This document shows, one piece after another, positions 34,159 to 42,902 of a stretch of DNA of 64,000 nt. The notes beneath the pieces were generated by a model. That model was not told the origin of the DNA. It made no database searches and saw only the letters and a program-made list of their open reading frames with translations. The position numbers and the translations under genes are program-made. The stretch covers positions 62,001-126,000 of the forward strand of contig JAEXFI010000014.1 in the NCBI GenBank assembly GCA_023400235.1, written 5' to 3'. Positions within the stretch are counted from its first letter, which is position 1, and every line of letters begins with the position of its first letter. The stretch comes from Bacillota bacterium. Its GTDB lineage: Bacteria; Bacillota; Clostridia; Acetivibrionales; DSM-1351.

Positions 34159-35523
34159 TTATGAGGTTTTTCCAGATGCAACCAGCGACTTATTTTCCCA
34201 TTTTCCCTGTTTATACCGTATAATGCTTGCTGCCGCCGTTATCACCCAGGTGAGCCCCGTGGTGGTCCATACGCTCCAGACACCGATTGCCGGAATCATA
34301 GCTAGACCTGTGGAAAAGCCCACTCTTCCTATAACCTCCACTATACCATTAATCATGGAATAGAATGCATCTCCGGTGCCATTTAAAACGCCCCTTGTAA
34401 CATAAATCATTCCAAGGGCAAAATACATGCAGCTGGTAATCTTGATTGCCCTGGCCCCGATATCGATAACAGCCTCTTCCTTGACAAACAGTCCTATAAT
34501 AGAATGTCCCCCCAGTTGGGCTGCAAGCAGGGCAATGACACTAAATGCCGCAACTATTAAAATGCTCTTGTAATAGCCTTTTTTTACCCTGTCCAGTTTT
34601 CCTGCTCCCATGTTCTGCCCAGCAAATGTGGCCATTGCAGCCCCCAGAGAATTAAAGGGCTGCTGTATCAACTGCTCTATTCTGCTGGTAGCGGTATAAG
34701 CGGCAACAGCCACCTCTCCAAAACCGTTGACAACTCTCTGAAGTGCAACCAATGAAACTGCAATCATTGAGTTTTGCAGTGCCACAGGAACACCAATCTT
34801 AATGCATTGCACAATAATGGGCCAGCTTACCTTCATGTGCTCCTTCTTTAACTTAAAATACGGATTGTTCCTAAGGGCAAAAATAATGCAGCCCAATGCG
34901 GCAAGCCCCTGGGATATAACAGTGGCTGCGGCCGTCCCTTCCACACCTAATCCCAGTTTGAGTACGAACAGCAGATCCAAGCCAACATTTATTCCGCAGG
35001 AAACCACCAGAAAAAACAACGGTGTTTTTGAGTCCCCCAGAGCCCTGAGTATGGCCGCCATGGCGTTATAAGCCGCCACTGCCGTCATGCCCCCCGCAGA
35101 TACTCTGAGAAACCGGACGGATTCATCCAGTATTTCAGGCGGCGTATTCATTACCTGCAAAATGGGCCGGGCGAAGACTGAGGTCAATACGCTCATGATT
35201 ATCCCGGATACGGCTATGACATACACAGCATTGGCTATGGCCTTTTTTACATCTTCCTCCCTTTTTGCTCCGAAGTACTGTGAAATGATTATACTTATCC
35301 CTATGGACAAGCCCAGGCAGACAGAAAAGGCCAGAAAGTTCAAGGAGCCCGTTGCACCTACTGCTGCCAGTGCACTTGCATCAATATATCTCCCCACAAC
35401 AATTGAATTAATAATATTGTAGAATTGCTGAAATACATTACCAATAAGCATGGGAAGGGAAAACTGTATCAGATGTCTGACTTCATTTCCTTCCGTCATG
35501 TCTTGTACATAATTGATTGACAT
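34159..35523 (-). CDS. MATE family efflux transporter
   Basis: Multidrug/metabolite antiporter with 12 predicted helices in two homologous halves; 454 residues from ATG 35523. The frame opens 22 codons earlier, but those codons lie in a duplicated leader shared with rlmH, so they are probably not translated. Family segments: LPMLIGNVFQQFYNIINSIVVGRYI in the first helix, MNTPPEILDESVRFLRV, and GFGEVAVAAYTATSRIEQLIQQPF in the second half. The protein belongs to the DinF/NorM-like clostridial group; substrate unknown. Expression is likely controlled by the leader at 35521-35620. Confidence 0.92.
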   Translation of the reverse strand: MSINYVQDMTEGNEVRHLIQFSLPMLIGNVFQQFYNIINSIVVGRYIDASALAAVGATGSLNFLAFSVCLGLSIGISIIISQYFGAKREEDVKKAIANAVYVIAVSGIIMSVLTSVFARPILQVMNTPPEILDESVRFLRVSAGGMTAVAAYNAMAAILRALGDSKTPLFFLVVSCGINVGLDLLFVLKLGLGVEGTAAATVISQGLAALGCIIFALRNNPYFKLKKEHMKVSWPIIVQCIKIGVPVALQNSMIAVSLVALQRVVNGFGEVAVAAYTATSRIEQLIQQPFNSLGAAMATFAGQNMGAGKLDRVKKGYYKSILIVAAFSVIALLAAQLGGHSIIGLFVKEEAVIDIGARAIKITSCMYFALGMIYVTRGVLNGTGDAFYSMINGIVEVIGRVGFSTGLAMIPAIGVWSVWTTTGLTWVITAAASIIRYKQGKWENKSLVASGKTS

Positions 35524-35620
35524 AGTTATTTCCATGCCCCCCATCTCGCACGAAACTCCATGAAGGTCACGGCATGGAATCGGTGCCACATTTTTATATG
35601 CTTAAAATTCTCTTTCACAC
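35521..35620 (-). promoter_or_regulatory. Duplicated structured leader, copy A (MATE gene)
   Basis: About 100 bases nearly identical to 39497-39600 in front of rlmH, with a 27-base identical core (35571-35597). In the transcript, TTCCATGCC (35579-35571 region) can pair either with CATGGAG close by, enclosed by GCAC/GTGC, or with GGCATGGAA that covers the ribosome-binding region. The two pairings exclude each other, as in a translational switch. Confidence 0.55.
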
Positions 35621-35753
35621 TTTACTCCTTACTTTGTAAAACCATAACCTTATAGGCTTTTATGACATATTTCTTGTTAATTCGTCAATGCCATATTCAT
35701 ATAATTATACCAGCGTACTTAAATATTTTCTATATTACATTCTCATAAGGATA

Positions 35754-35799
35754 TAGATAAAAAACCCATTAACAAGTGTCAAAATTGTTAATGGGTTTT
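35754..35799 (-). terminator. Terminator of the GreA-like gene
   Basis: AAAACCCATTAACAA and its exact complement around a 9-base loop, followed on the minus strand by TTTTTTATC. Confidence 0.85.
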
Positions 35800-35832
35800 A
35801 TGCAGCACATGTCTCTGTACTCTTATAATGTG

Positions 35833-36276
35833 TTATTTCAGCTTTATTGATTTAATTCTGTAGCGGTATACCCCTGTAGGTGTATTTACAGAAACCATGT
35901 CCCCTTCTCTTTTGCAAAGCAGAGCCTTTCCCATAGGTGACAGTATGGTTATGCAATTGCCGGCACTGCGGCTGTTTTCAGGTATAATGAGCTTATAAGT
36001 GAATGTTTCAAGTTCATCAATGTCCTCAATTTCTACTTCACTGTTCAGACACACGAAAGGAAAGTAATTTGTTGCCTCCTCAGAAAACAATACGTTTTTA
36101 ACAGCAATATCAATTTCACTTATATATCTGTCCATGAGTTGTTCAAACTCATCCCTTTGCTTGCCCAATTCCGGGTAGTACAAGTCTATGATATGTGACC
36201 TCCTTTCTTCAAAGTCCACCAGGTGGGCAAGCAGATTCTCATAATCCGACATTGCCATAACAAGCCTTTTCGTCAA
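35833..36276 (-). CDS. GreA/GreB-family protein
   Basis: 147 residues starting at TTG 36276 (GGAGG, 7-base spacer). The C-terminal half (about 75-147) matches the FKBP-like GreA/GreB C-terminal domain, including the SPMGKALLCKREGD segment. The N-terminal half is helical and could form the coiled coil that enters the RNA polymerase secondary channel, but it is shorter than GreA and the acidic tip is not obvious. It may be an Rnk-like or specialised Gre-like factor rather than the main cleavage factor. Monocistronic. Confidence 0.75.
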   Translation of the reverse strand: MTKRLVMAMSDYENLLAHLVDFEERRSHIIDLYYPELGKQRDEFEQLMDRYISEIDIAVKNVLFSEEATNYFPFVCLNSEVEIEDIDELETFTYKLIIPENSRSAGNCITILSPMGKALLCKREGDMVSVNTPTGVYRYRIKSIKLK

Positions 36277-36321
36277 AATAATTCCTCCTTTTCTCAGTAA
36301 TTAAATGGAATTTTATCCAAT

Positions 36322-36364
36322 AAAAAACATATGGCACTCTGCCCGGAGGCAAAGCACCATATGT
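36322..36364 (-). terminator. Terminator of the acyltransferase gene
   Basis: ACATATGG..GCC pairs with GGC..CCATATGT and is followed on the minus strand by TTTTTTATT. Confidence 0.75.
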
Positions 36365-36469
36365 AACAGGATACCATAACTGTTGTACTATGTCAAAATG
36401 GCAGCACAGGTGAGAACCGGCGTCTGAAATAGACAGACTCTCAATTATCGTTCCAAAGTAAATAACAGA

Positions 36470-37567
36470 TCAGCCTGCTAAACGAATTTTCATCTTTGCG
36501 AATATTTCGTATAAGACAGTAACACATATATAGGCAGCAATCACCACCAGTAGATATTTTGCATATGAATTCCCGCTAAAGCTTGAAACAAGATATGTAA
36601 AAAAGCTTATGGGGACAAAGTGGAAAACATAATATGAGAAGGAGGCCTTGTTTAAATAATCCAAAGCCCTGTTTTTTCTGTTTAAGTACCTTTTTCCAAG
36701 AGCTAATATAAAAATTATTGCACAACATTCATATAGCCCTTTTGTTGCGGCCCAGAAGATCCACAAATCCTTGTCATGCACCAGCCATAGGTAAGATACC
36801 GCAATATATGCAGCAGACAGGACTGAAAATATGACCCCGGATATATTTTTAAGCTCATCCACCCGCTCTTGAAGCCTGTGGTCGCAAGCAAAAACAAACC
36901 CAAATACAATCATACTCAAATATACCACATCATTGGCCCAATCCATAATCAAGGTCTGCATACCTGTAAAAAAAGGCCGCAAATGCATTTCAGCCAGGAT
37001 TATAAATAAGATCGGGTAATATATATTATTTCCCCTGCATAAAAAATCAGACAGCCCCTGCAACTTCTCCGGATGTTTTATCCACCTGCAAAATAAAGGA
37101 ATACACATAAAAGTAAATATCAATAGATACAGCAAAAACCACAAATGCGCATATCCCAGATATGTGACTATTTTCTTTGAAAAAAATTCCGGAATAAATT
37201 CTATAAGACTGCCTGAGAAGCCATCATAAAGACCTTTAAAGTACGCCTGCACGGGGCAAAGCAGAAGAGTTCCCAGTATAAAGGGCAATAGTACTTTTTT
37301 AAGCCTTTCCATTAAGAATTTTTTGCTGCCTCTTTTTGTGAAGGAGTGATAGGTTGCAATTCCCGAAATAAAAAACAACAGTGTCATAAAGAAGCTGCCC
37401 AGGGGAGCTGTAATAATCAAAAAAGGCAGTACTTCCGGCTCTTTTATAGGAGCCTTTATGTATGTATCCCCCAGACCGGTATAAGTCAGTGCCGAATGAT
37501 AGGGAATCAGGGACAGGATAACCAATATCCTTAACCAATCAGCGTAATATAGTCGTCCTTTGTTCAC
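36470..37567 (-). CDS. Acyltransferase 3 family membrane protein
   Basis: Integral membrane protein of 365 residues with about ten helices, of the acyltransferase 3/OpgC group that acylates or succinylates extracellular glycans. It begins RLYYADWLRILVILSLIPYHSA, with the family His in helix 1, and has HLWFLLYLLIF and YYVFHFVPISF, both typical. Start ATG 37567 follows the upstream gene's stop by 15 bases, so the two are probably co-transcribed. The modified substrate is unknown. Confidence 0.85.
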   Translation of the reverse strand: MNKGRLYYADWLRILVILSLIPYHSALTYTGLGDTYIKAPIKEPEVLPFLIITAPLGSFFMTLLFFISGIATYHSFTKRGSKKFLMERLKKVLLPFILGTLLLCPVQAYFKGLYDGFSGSLIEFIPEFFSKKIVTYLGYAHLWFLLYLLIFTFMCIPLFCRWIKHPEKLQGLSDFLCRGNNIYYPILFIILAEMHLRPFFTGMQTLIMDWANDVVYLSMIVFGFVFACDHRLQERVDELKNISGVIFSVLSAAYIAVSYLWLVHDKDLWIFWAATKGLYECCAIIFILALGKRYLNRKNRALDYLNKASFSYYVFHFVPISFFTYLVSSFSGNSYAKYLLVVIAAYICVTVLYEIFAKMKIRLAG

Positions 37568-37582
37568 TTTAAGACCCCCTCC

Positions 37583-38650
37583 TCACTTTTTCAGTGAGAA
37601 TTCATTTAGGTTACCACGGTCTCTATGTACGAACCCAAACCCCTGCAATTCCGTAAGATTGTATACTACCGACCATTGCAGCTTATCCTTGCCAGCATCG
37701 TCATATATGCCAACCCGTGCAAGTAATTCTGCAATTTGCGCACTTGTGAGCCTTCCATGATTCTCCTCAATCACTTTTTGAACAGCTGCATATCTTTCAA
37801 ATTCAGTATAGCCTTCCCCGATATTGAGCCCATTATAGGCTATGAAATTTGAGGCGATCTGATAGGCTTTATCTGATTCCACAGACTGTAGAGCTCCATC
37901 CCAGTACTCAACAATAACCGACTTTCCGCTGGCATCAGCTATGAGATAATGGCATTTTATATCTCCAGAAAAATAAATATTATATTTTCTCAACAAATCA
38001 ACCGCCTCGTCAACAGTCGCCGCCTTATCCAGTACAAGCCTGATTGCCGTTGTGGTATTTAAGGTAACTTTATCTTCATCTGTGCTTAAGCGTGCTTCAG
38101 GAACAGCTAGAAGTGCCATGGCAACACCCTTTTCATTCATGCCGTCAAAGGGCAGGTATGGAGCAGCCAGTGTTAAGAAGGTGTTTAAGCCCCTGGGAGT
38201 CGGCAGCTTGTCTTTTGAATATCCGGCAAAGGACAGATTTACAGTGGACACGGAAGCATAACCATTCCTTGGTTTGGTCCATAGCCGCAGCGACGGCGTA
38301 TATGCAAAATCAAAATTCCTGGCAAAAACCGCATCTCCCTTTTCATTTTCTGCAACAAAAGCAGTACAGCCTGCTCCGGTCACATTTATGTCTATGGGCA
38401 GACCTTTTAACAATCTTTTCATAACAAACTTTTCAATATCCCGGTCGCTTTTTGCACCTGTCTTCAAAAATTCATCAAAGCCATAATCCCCATAGTAAGT
38501 CATCTGATACATTGGGTACGCATCTATGACTTTTAATGAAGCAAGACTTCTTATTTCATTGAAAAACAGGCTGAATACCACAACAACCAGAACCAGAATA
38601 CAGCACAATATAGAAATAACTACTTTTTTAGGCCTATTCCCCTTTGCCAT
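37583..38650 (-). CDS. Membrane-anchored C45/choloylglycine-type Ntn hydrolase
   Basis: Linear amide hydrolase-like protein of 355 residues from ATG 38650 (GGAGG, 9-base spacer). A single N-terminal membrane anchor lies at about 9-31, so the enzyme sits outside the cell. The predicted nucleophile is Cys95 in TGAGCTAFVAENEKG, and the family segment ARNFDFAY follows. NTTTAIRLVLDKAATVDEAVDLL matches penicillin V acylase/acid ceramidase relatives. Since the nucleophile must become N-terminal, cleavage before Cys95 would release it from the anchor. Substrate unknown. Confidence 0.8.
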   Translation of the reverse strand: MAKGNRPKKVVISILCCILVLVVVVFSLFFNEIRSLASLKVIDAYPMYQMTYYGDYGFDEFLKTGAKSDRDIEKFVMKRLLKGLPIDINVTGAGCTAFVAENEKGDAVFARNFDFAYTPSLRLWTKPRNGYASVSTVNLSFAGYSKDKLPTPRGLNTFLTLAAPYLPFDGMNEKGVAMALLAVPEARLSTDEDKVTLNTTTAIRLVLDKAATVDEAVDLLRKYNIYFSGDIKCHYLIADASGKSVIVEYWDGALQSVESDKAYQIASNFIAYNGLNIGEGYTEFERYAAVQKVIEENHGRLTSAQIAELLARVGIYDDAGKDKLQWSVVYNLTELQGFGFVHRDRGNLNEFSLKK

Positions 38651-39019
38651 CCACTCACTCCTCCGCCTGACGATAATTGTAAAATTAACCGTACTGTACA
38701 CTTTATAACAAATTTAAATTACATTATACAAATTATAACATAAATGCAAGTCTTTCGTCAGAAAAAGCCAGCAATATAAAATGCTATTTAATGCTCATAA
38801 GTAAGGATATTTAAAAAAGCCGTATAATGTATTTTGCCAATAGATATATTACCACCAGCGCAAATACAATAATTGTTCCAATGGCTTTACCAACAAAAAT
38901 CTTCTCATACCTTACCCCACCTCAAAATAAATTCAGTGCTACTTTATTCCATACATTATCGGCAAATATTACTATCCTATTTACCAGTACTGCTTTAAAC
39001 ATTTTACATGTTTTCAGAA
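38651..39019. other. AT-rich intergenic region
   Basis: 369 bases between rlmH and the Ntn hydrolase gene. I see no gene, RNA or strong hairpin. Confidence 0.6.
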
Positions 39020-39499
39020 TCACTTATGATACGTCTCATTCTTCATTATCTTGAACGCCCTGTAAGTCTGCTCCAGCAGGATAAGCCTTGCAACCTGGTG
39101 GGGAAAGGTCATCTTTGACAGACATAGCCTGTAGCCGGCGGCACTTACAAGGCTTTTATCCACTCCCAGCGAGCCTCCGATTATAAAGGTTATGTGTGAA
39201 TTTCCCGACAGCATTACAGTTTCAAGTTTGGCAGCCAGACCTTCAGAGGTGAGCTGTTCTCCTGCCAGGTCCAGAAGGATTATATAGCTGCCTTCCCTTA
39301 CCCTTTTCAAAAGGCGTTCACCCTCCCTTTGCCTGACCTGTTCTTCCTGCGCCGGGCTCAAGGAATCGGGGGCATGCTCATCCTCCACCTCCACAAACTC
39401 TATATCAGCAAATCTGGACAGCCTTTTTGCATACTCTGCCATACCCTCCTTCAGATACTTTTCCTTAAGCTTTCCAACAGCAGCTATTGTTATTTTCAT
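39020..39499 (-). CDS. rlmH: 23S rRNA (pseudouridine1915-N3)-methyltransferase RlmH
   Basis: SPOUT-class enzyme that methylates pseudouridine 1915 of 23S rRNA; 159 residues from ATG 39499, the family length. The frame opens 29 codons earlier, but those codons lie in the duplicated leader. SPOUT motifs are present: ILLDLAGEQLTSEGLA, FIIGGSLGV and LSKMTFPHQVARLILLEQTYRAFKI. It follows the walJ-type gene after 233 bases, as in many Firmicutes at the end of the wal operon. Confidence 0.96.
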   Translation of the reverse strand: MKITIAAVGKLKEKYLKEGMAEYAKRLSRFADIEFVEVEDEHAPDSLSPAQEEQVRQREGERLLKRVREGSYIILLDLAGEQLTSEGLAAKLETVMLSGNSHITFIIGGSLGVDKSLVSAAGYRLCLSKMTFPHQVARLILLEQTYRAFKIMKNETYHK

Positions 39500-39600
39500 G
39501 TTTATTTCCATGCCCCCTATCTGGCACAAAACTCCATGAAAGTCAGTCCCGGCATGGAATCGGTGCCACATTTTTATCTGCTTCAAAATTTCTTTCAGCC
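39497..39600 (-). promoter_or_regulatory. Duplicated structured leader, copy B (rlmH)
   Basis: Second copy of the element at 35521-35620. Here TGGCAC/GTGCCA and TCCATG/CATGGA form one hairpin, while TTCCATGCC/GGCATGGAA forms the alternative that hides the region in front of the start codon. Relative to copy A there is a 4-base indel, which would break a shared reading frame and argues for selection on RNA or DNA, not peptide. Confidence 0.55.
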
Positions 39601-39732
39601 TTACACTCAGCTTTTGCTTTTTATAGTTTCCTGACTTTCATCGGGTATCAGCCCACCGCCACAAGTCCCATTTTTTACCTACAAAAAAGGAACCTGAAAA
39701 CCGGCCCCATTGGATACTGACAATTATTTATA

Positions 39733-40524
39733 TCATAGAATATTAATCCTGCCTGCCCTGTCTCTGCCTGCCACCTCCAGGAATACGTCTTCTCCTACCG
39801 CAATACGCTTTTCCGTAAGAGCATTGAGAGTGGTCTGGTATGCAAGCTCAGGAAAATTATTTTCGTGGCTTAGATGGCCTAATATAAAATTTCTGCAGCC
39901 CCTCTCTGCCAGATATGCAATACACTTTGCCGCCATCTCGTTGGATAAGTGGCCCTGATCTCCCATGATTCTTTTCTTCAAGGACCATGGATAAGGCCCC
40001 ACCTTCAGCATTTCTACATCATGATTTGACTCCAGCAGAAGTAAATCATTGTCCTCTATATAGGACAGCAGCACCTTGTTCATATGTCCAACGTCAGTAG
40101 CTGTTGTAATGCGCCTGCCCTCTGCAAAAAAATTGTAGCCTACCGGCTCAGCGGCATCATGCGGAATTGAAAAAGGACGTACACAAATATCACCGATTTC
40201 GAAGCACTCTCCCGTGCTGAAGCAGACTCTGTTTTCCAGCTTGACAGGGCCAAGTCCATATTCCATGGCATTCCAGGTGCCCTCATTTGCATATATGGGA
40301 ATATCCTGTTTTCTGGAAATTATTCCTGCACCTCTGACATGGTCCACATGCTCATGGGAAATTAATATAGCGCTTAACTCCGCCGGATTTTCTCCAATAG
40401 AGCAAAGCGCTTCCAATATCCTCTTTCCGCTTAAACCTGCATCTATAAGAAGCTTTGTTCTTTCTGTGCCTATAAATAAGGCATTTCCGCTACTTCCACT
40501 GAATAAACTGCAAAATTTTATCAT
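39733..40524 (-). CDS. walJ: MBL-fold hydrolase WalJ/YycJ
   Basis: Metallo-beta-lactamase-fold protein of 263 residues from ATG 40524 (GGAGG, 9-base spacer). Metal motif SHEHVDHVRG and the later TATDVGHM and ILGHLSHENN are complete. It begins KFCSLFSGSSGNA, as YycJ/WalJ do. The B. subtilis homologue is the last wal-operon gene, linked to cell division and DNA repair. It lies 79 bases after murA. Confidence 0.92.
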   Translation of the reverse strand: MIKFCSLFSGSSGNALFIGTERTKLLIDAGLSGKRILEALCSIGENPAELSAILISHEHVDHVRGAGIISRKQDIPIYANEGTWNAMEYGLGPVKLENRVCFSTGECFEIGDICVRPFSIPHDAAEPVGYNFFAEGRRITTATDVGHMNKVLLSYIEDNDLLLLESNHDVEMLKVGPYPWSLKKRIMGDQGHLSNEMAAKCIAYLAERGCRNFILGHLSHENNFPELAYQTTLNALTEKRIAVGEDVFLEVAGRDRAGRINIL

Positions 40525-40603
40525 TAATTTCAGCCTCCATATACCCAACAGTCCATAAAATCCTGCTATTGGACACACGTAGAGTGTAATTGCTTAAGCA
40601 CCG

Positions 40604-41869
40604 CTAATCCTCTGTAGTTATCCTTGTTATGTCTGCTCCAAGCAAGTTTAGCTTATGAACAAAATCCTCATAGCCTCTGTCTATATATTTTATGTTTGTG
40701 ATTTCCGTAGTTCCCTTGGCAACCAGGCCAGCCATAACCATGGCCGCACCCGCTCTCAAATCGGTGGCCTTTACCGGTGCACCCGACAGGTGCGCCCCTC
40801 CGTCTACCACTGCTATTCTGCCCTCAACCTTTATCCTGGCACCCATTCTTTTAAATTCATCCACATATTGAAATCTTGAGTCCCAGACACCTTCTGTTAT
40901 GGTGCTCACACCCTCCGCCATATTCAGCAGGACGGTTATCTGGGGCTGCAGATCAGTGGGAAAACCGGGGTAAGGCAAAGTCATAATATTTACATTTTTA
41001 ACTTTATTTCCGCCAATAACTCTTATAAAATCTTCGTCCTCTTTCACCGTGACACCCATTTCAATGAGCTTTGCAGTTAAGGATTCCATATGCTTGGGAA
41101 TTATGTTCTTTACAATCACATCACCCTTGGAGGCAGCTGCAGCTATCATAAAAGTTCCGGCTTCAATCATATCCGGAATGATGGTATGGGTTCCTCCGCC
41201 CATCAAGTGGTCAACACCCCTGATTTTAATGACATCGGTTCCTGCCCCTCTTATATTTGCCCCCATGGCATTTAAAAAGTTTGCCACATCCACAACATGA
41301 GGTTCCTTTGCGGCATTTTCTATAACGGTCTGCCCCTCAGCCTTAACGGCAGCAAGCATAAGGTTTATAGTAGCTCCCACGCTGACAACATCCAAATATA
41401 TCTGTGCACCTCTCAGGGCCGATGCATCAATCTTTACTATCCCATGTTCTATTTCAACATGGGCACCCATAGCCTCAAACCCTTTTATGTGCTGGTCTAT
41501 AGGTCTGAATCCAAAATCACAGCCTCCCGGAAGTGAAACTTCAGCCCTGCCAAACCTTGCTATCAAAGCCCCCAATAAATAATATGAAGCTCTCATGCTC
41601 TTTACCAGCTCGTAAGGTGCCTGCCAGCAATTTACCTCCCGGGTGTCACAAACTATGGTATTGTCGTCTTCCTTTGTTATCTTGGCGCCTAGCTTTGTGA
41701 GAATATCCAATAAAACTTTTACATCTTTAATATCAGGAACATTTTCTATTCTGCTGATACCATTTATTATTAACGCTGCAGGCAAGACAGCAACTGCAGC
41801 ATTCTTAGCTCCGCTAATGGTAACTTCTCCGTTCAGGGGACATGGCCCGTTAATTAAGAACTTATCCAA
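40604..41869 (-). CDS. murA: UDP-N-acetylglucosamine 1-carboxyvinyltransferase
   Basis: First committed step of peptidoglycan synthesis: transfers enolpyruvate from PEP to UDP-GlcNAc. 421 residues. The catalytic Cys, which fosfomycin attacks, is in LPGGCDFGFRP, about residue 117. N-terminal GPCPLNGEVTISGAKNAAV and the C-terminal LRAGAAMVMAGL are typical. Placed between yycI and walJ, that is, inside the wal operon. Confidence 0.97.
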   Translation of the reverse strand: MDKFLINGPCPLNGEVTISGAKNAAVAVLPAALIINGISRIENVPDIKDVKVLLDILTKLGAKITKEDDNTIVCDTREVNCWQAPYELVKSMRASYYLLGALIARFGRAEVSLPGGCDFGFRPIDQHIKGFEAMGAHVEIEHGIVKIDASALRGAQIYLDVVSVGATINLMLAAVKAEGQTVIENAAKEPHVVDVANFLNAMGANIRGAGTDVIKIRGVDHLMGGGTHTIIPDMIEAGTFMIAAAASKGDVIVKNIIPKHMESLTAKLIEMGVTVKEDEDFIRVIGGNKVKNVNIMTLPYPGFPTDLQPQITVLLNMAEGVSTITEGVWDSRFQYVDEFKRMGARIKVEGRIAVVDGGAHLSGAPVKATDLRAGAAMVMAGLVAKGTTEITNIKYIDRGYEDFVHKLNLLGADITRITTED

Positions 41870-42030
41870 ACCCTTTTACACCAACCTTTTGTATAAACTG
41901 TAAAGTTTTTGCTAAACATTACACACACGAGAACATTATACCATTTAGTATATAATTATTCCACTAGAAATATAGCAAAAAAAAAATTACCAATTTCCAG
42001 ATTTTCCATGTCTGTTAACAGAGCTTTGTC

Positions 42031-42855
42031 CTATTTCATACTCTCACCATTGGTGGCATTGAAAAAGTATTCGGTGCCGCTGAAGGTCTTTATCCTCCAG
42101 GATAATCCTTCATACAAGGTTTTCGTATCCTTGTCCACATTAAAGCCCTTAAACCCCATATCTATATCGCTGATTTTAATACCAGGATAATTGCTTATTT
42201 TTGATATGAGTATCTGATATACGGGAATCACGTTTATATCCCTGCTGGTAATGTCTACAGGCTTCTTGTACTGGTACTTTATTCCCTTCAGCCGGGATTT
42301 TTCAACATCAACCTCTATGTAATTGTCAAACACCGAATATCCTTCGTATATACCTTTGTAAACAGCCCTGGAGCCTTCTCCTGTAACCAGGGTATTAAAG
42401 CTGTCCAGCTGAAATTCATCAATGGGAATACCCAGCTTTTTTGACAGTTCCTTTAATTTTGCTCCCACCTCATTTTTACTCTCGGTAAAAACCTTATTGT
42501 TTTTGCCGCTATCTCTGTATTCGAAACTGCAATTACTGGGAAATACAAGCCTCTGAGTGTCTTTCACATAGGTATTTTCATCTATTTTTGTGTAATCCTC
42601 ACCCAGTAGTCCGCTAATTATCGTATTTTTGTCAAGTATTGTTTCCTGATATTGCAATATGTAATCCTTCCCCGCATATGTCGGTATAAGGCATTCAACT
42701 ATTATGTTGTTTTGCTCCAGAATCCTGTGAGTGTTCCTGATGGTCTCCTGAGAAACCTCTCCTCCCTTGATATTACGGTACAAAATTACCCCTAGAACAA
42801 CATTCAGGGCTATAAATACAAATATTAAAATCAATTTTGCTCTTTTCCAGTCCAT
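42031..42855 (-). CDS. yycI: WalRK regulatory protein YycI
   Basis: Single-pass membrane protein of 274 residues that, with YycH, modulates the WalK kinase. ATG 42855 is chosen (GGTGG, 5-base spacer). A short cytoplasmic N-terminus (MDWKRAK) precedes one membrane helix (about 8-28). The extracellular region has the YycI/YycH fold, with a C-terminal segment AVYKGIYEGYSVFDNYIEV. It lies 47 bases after yycH. Confidence 0.85.
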   Translation of the reverse strand: MDWKRAKLILIFVFIALNVVLGVILYRNIKGGEVSQETIRNTHRILEQNNIIVECLIPTYAGKDYILQYQETILDKNTIISGLLGEDYTKIDENTYVKDTQRLVFPSNCSFEYRDSGKNNKVFTESKNEVGAKLKELSKKLGIPIDEFQLDSFNTLVTGEGSRAVYKGIYEGYSVFDNYIEVDVEKSRLKGIKYQYKKPVDITSRDINVIPVYQILISKISNYPGIKISDIDMGFKGFNVDKDTKTLYEGLSWRIKTFSGTEYFFNATNGESMK

Positions 42856-42902
42856 AATTGCCACCTGTATCCACATAGGATTATAAGATTTATTTCCCCC
42901 TG

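Noticed and set aside
35523..35589. Longer MATE and rlmH N-termini encoded by the duplicated leader
   Set aside because: The shared leader has an indel that shifts the frame between copies, and both families start at the internal ATG (35523 and 39499).
38827..39054. 75-codon plus-strand frame upstream of the Ntn hydrolase region
   Set aside because: Overlaps the rlmH end, AT-rich composition, and no ribosome site.
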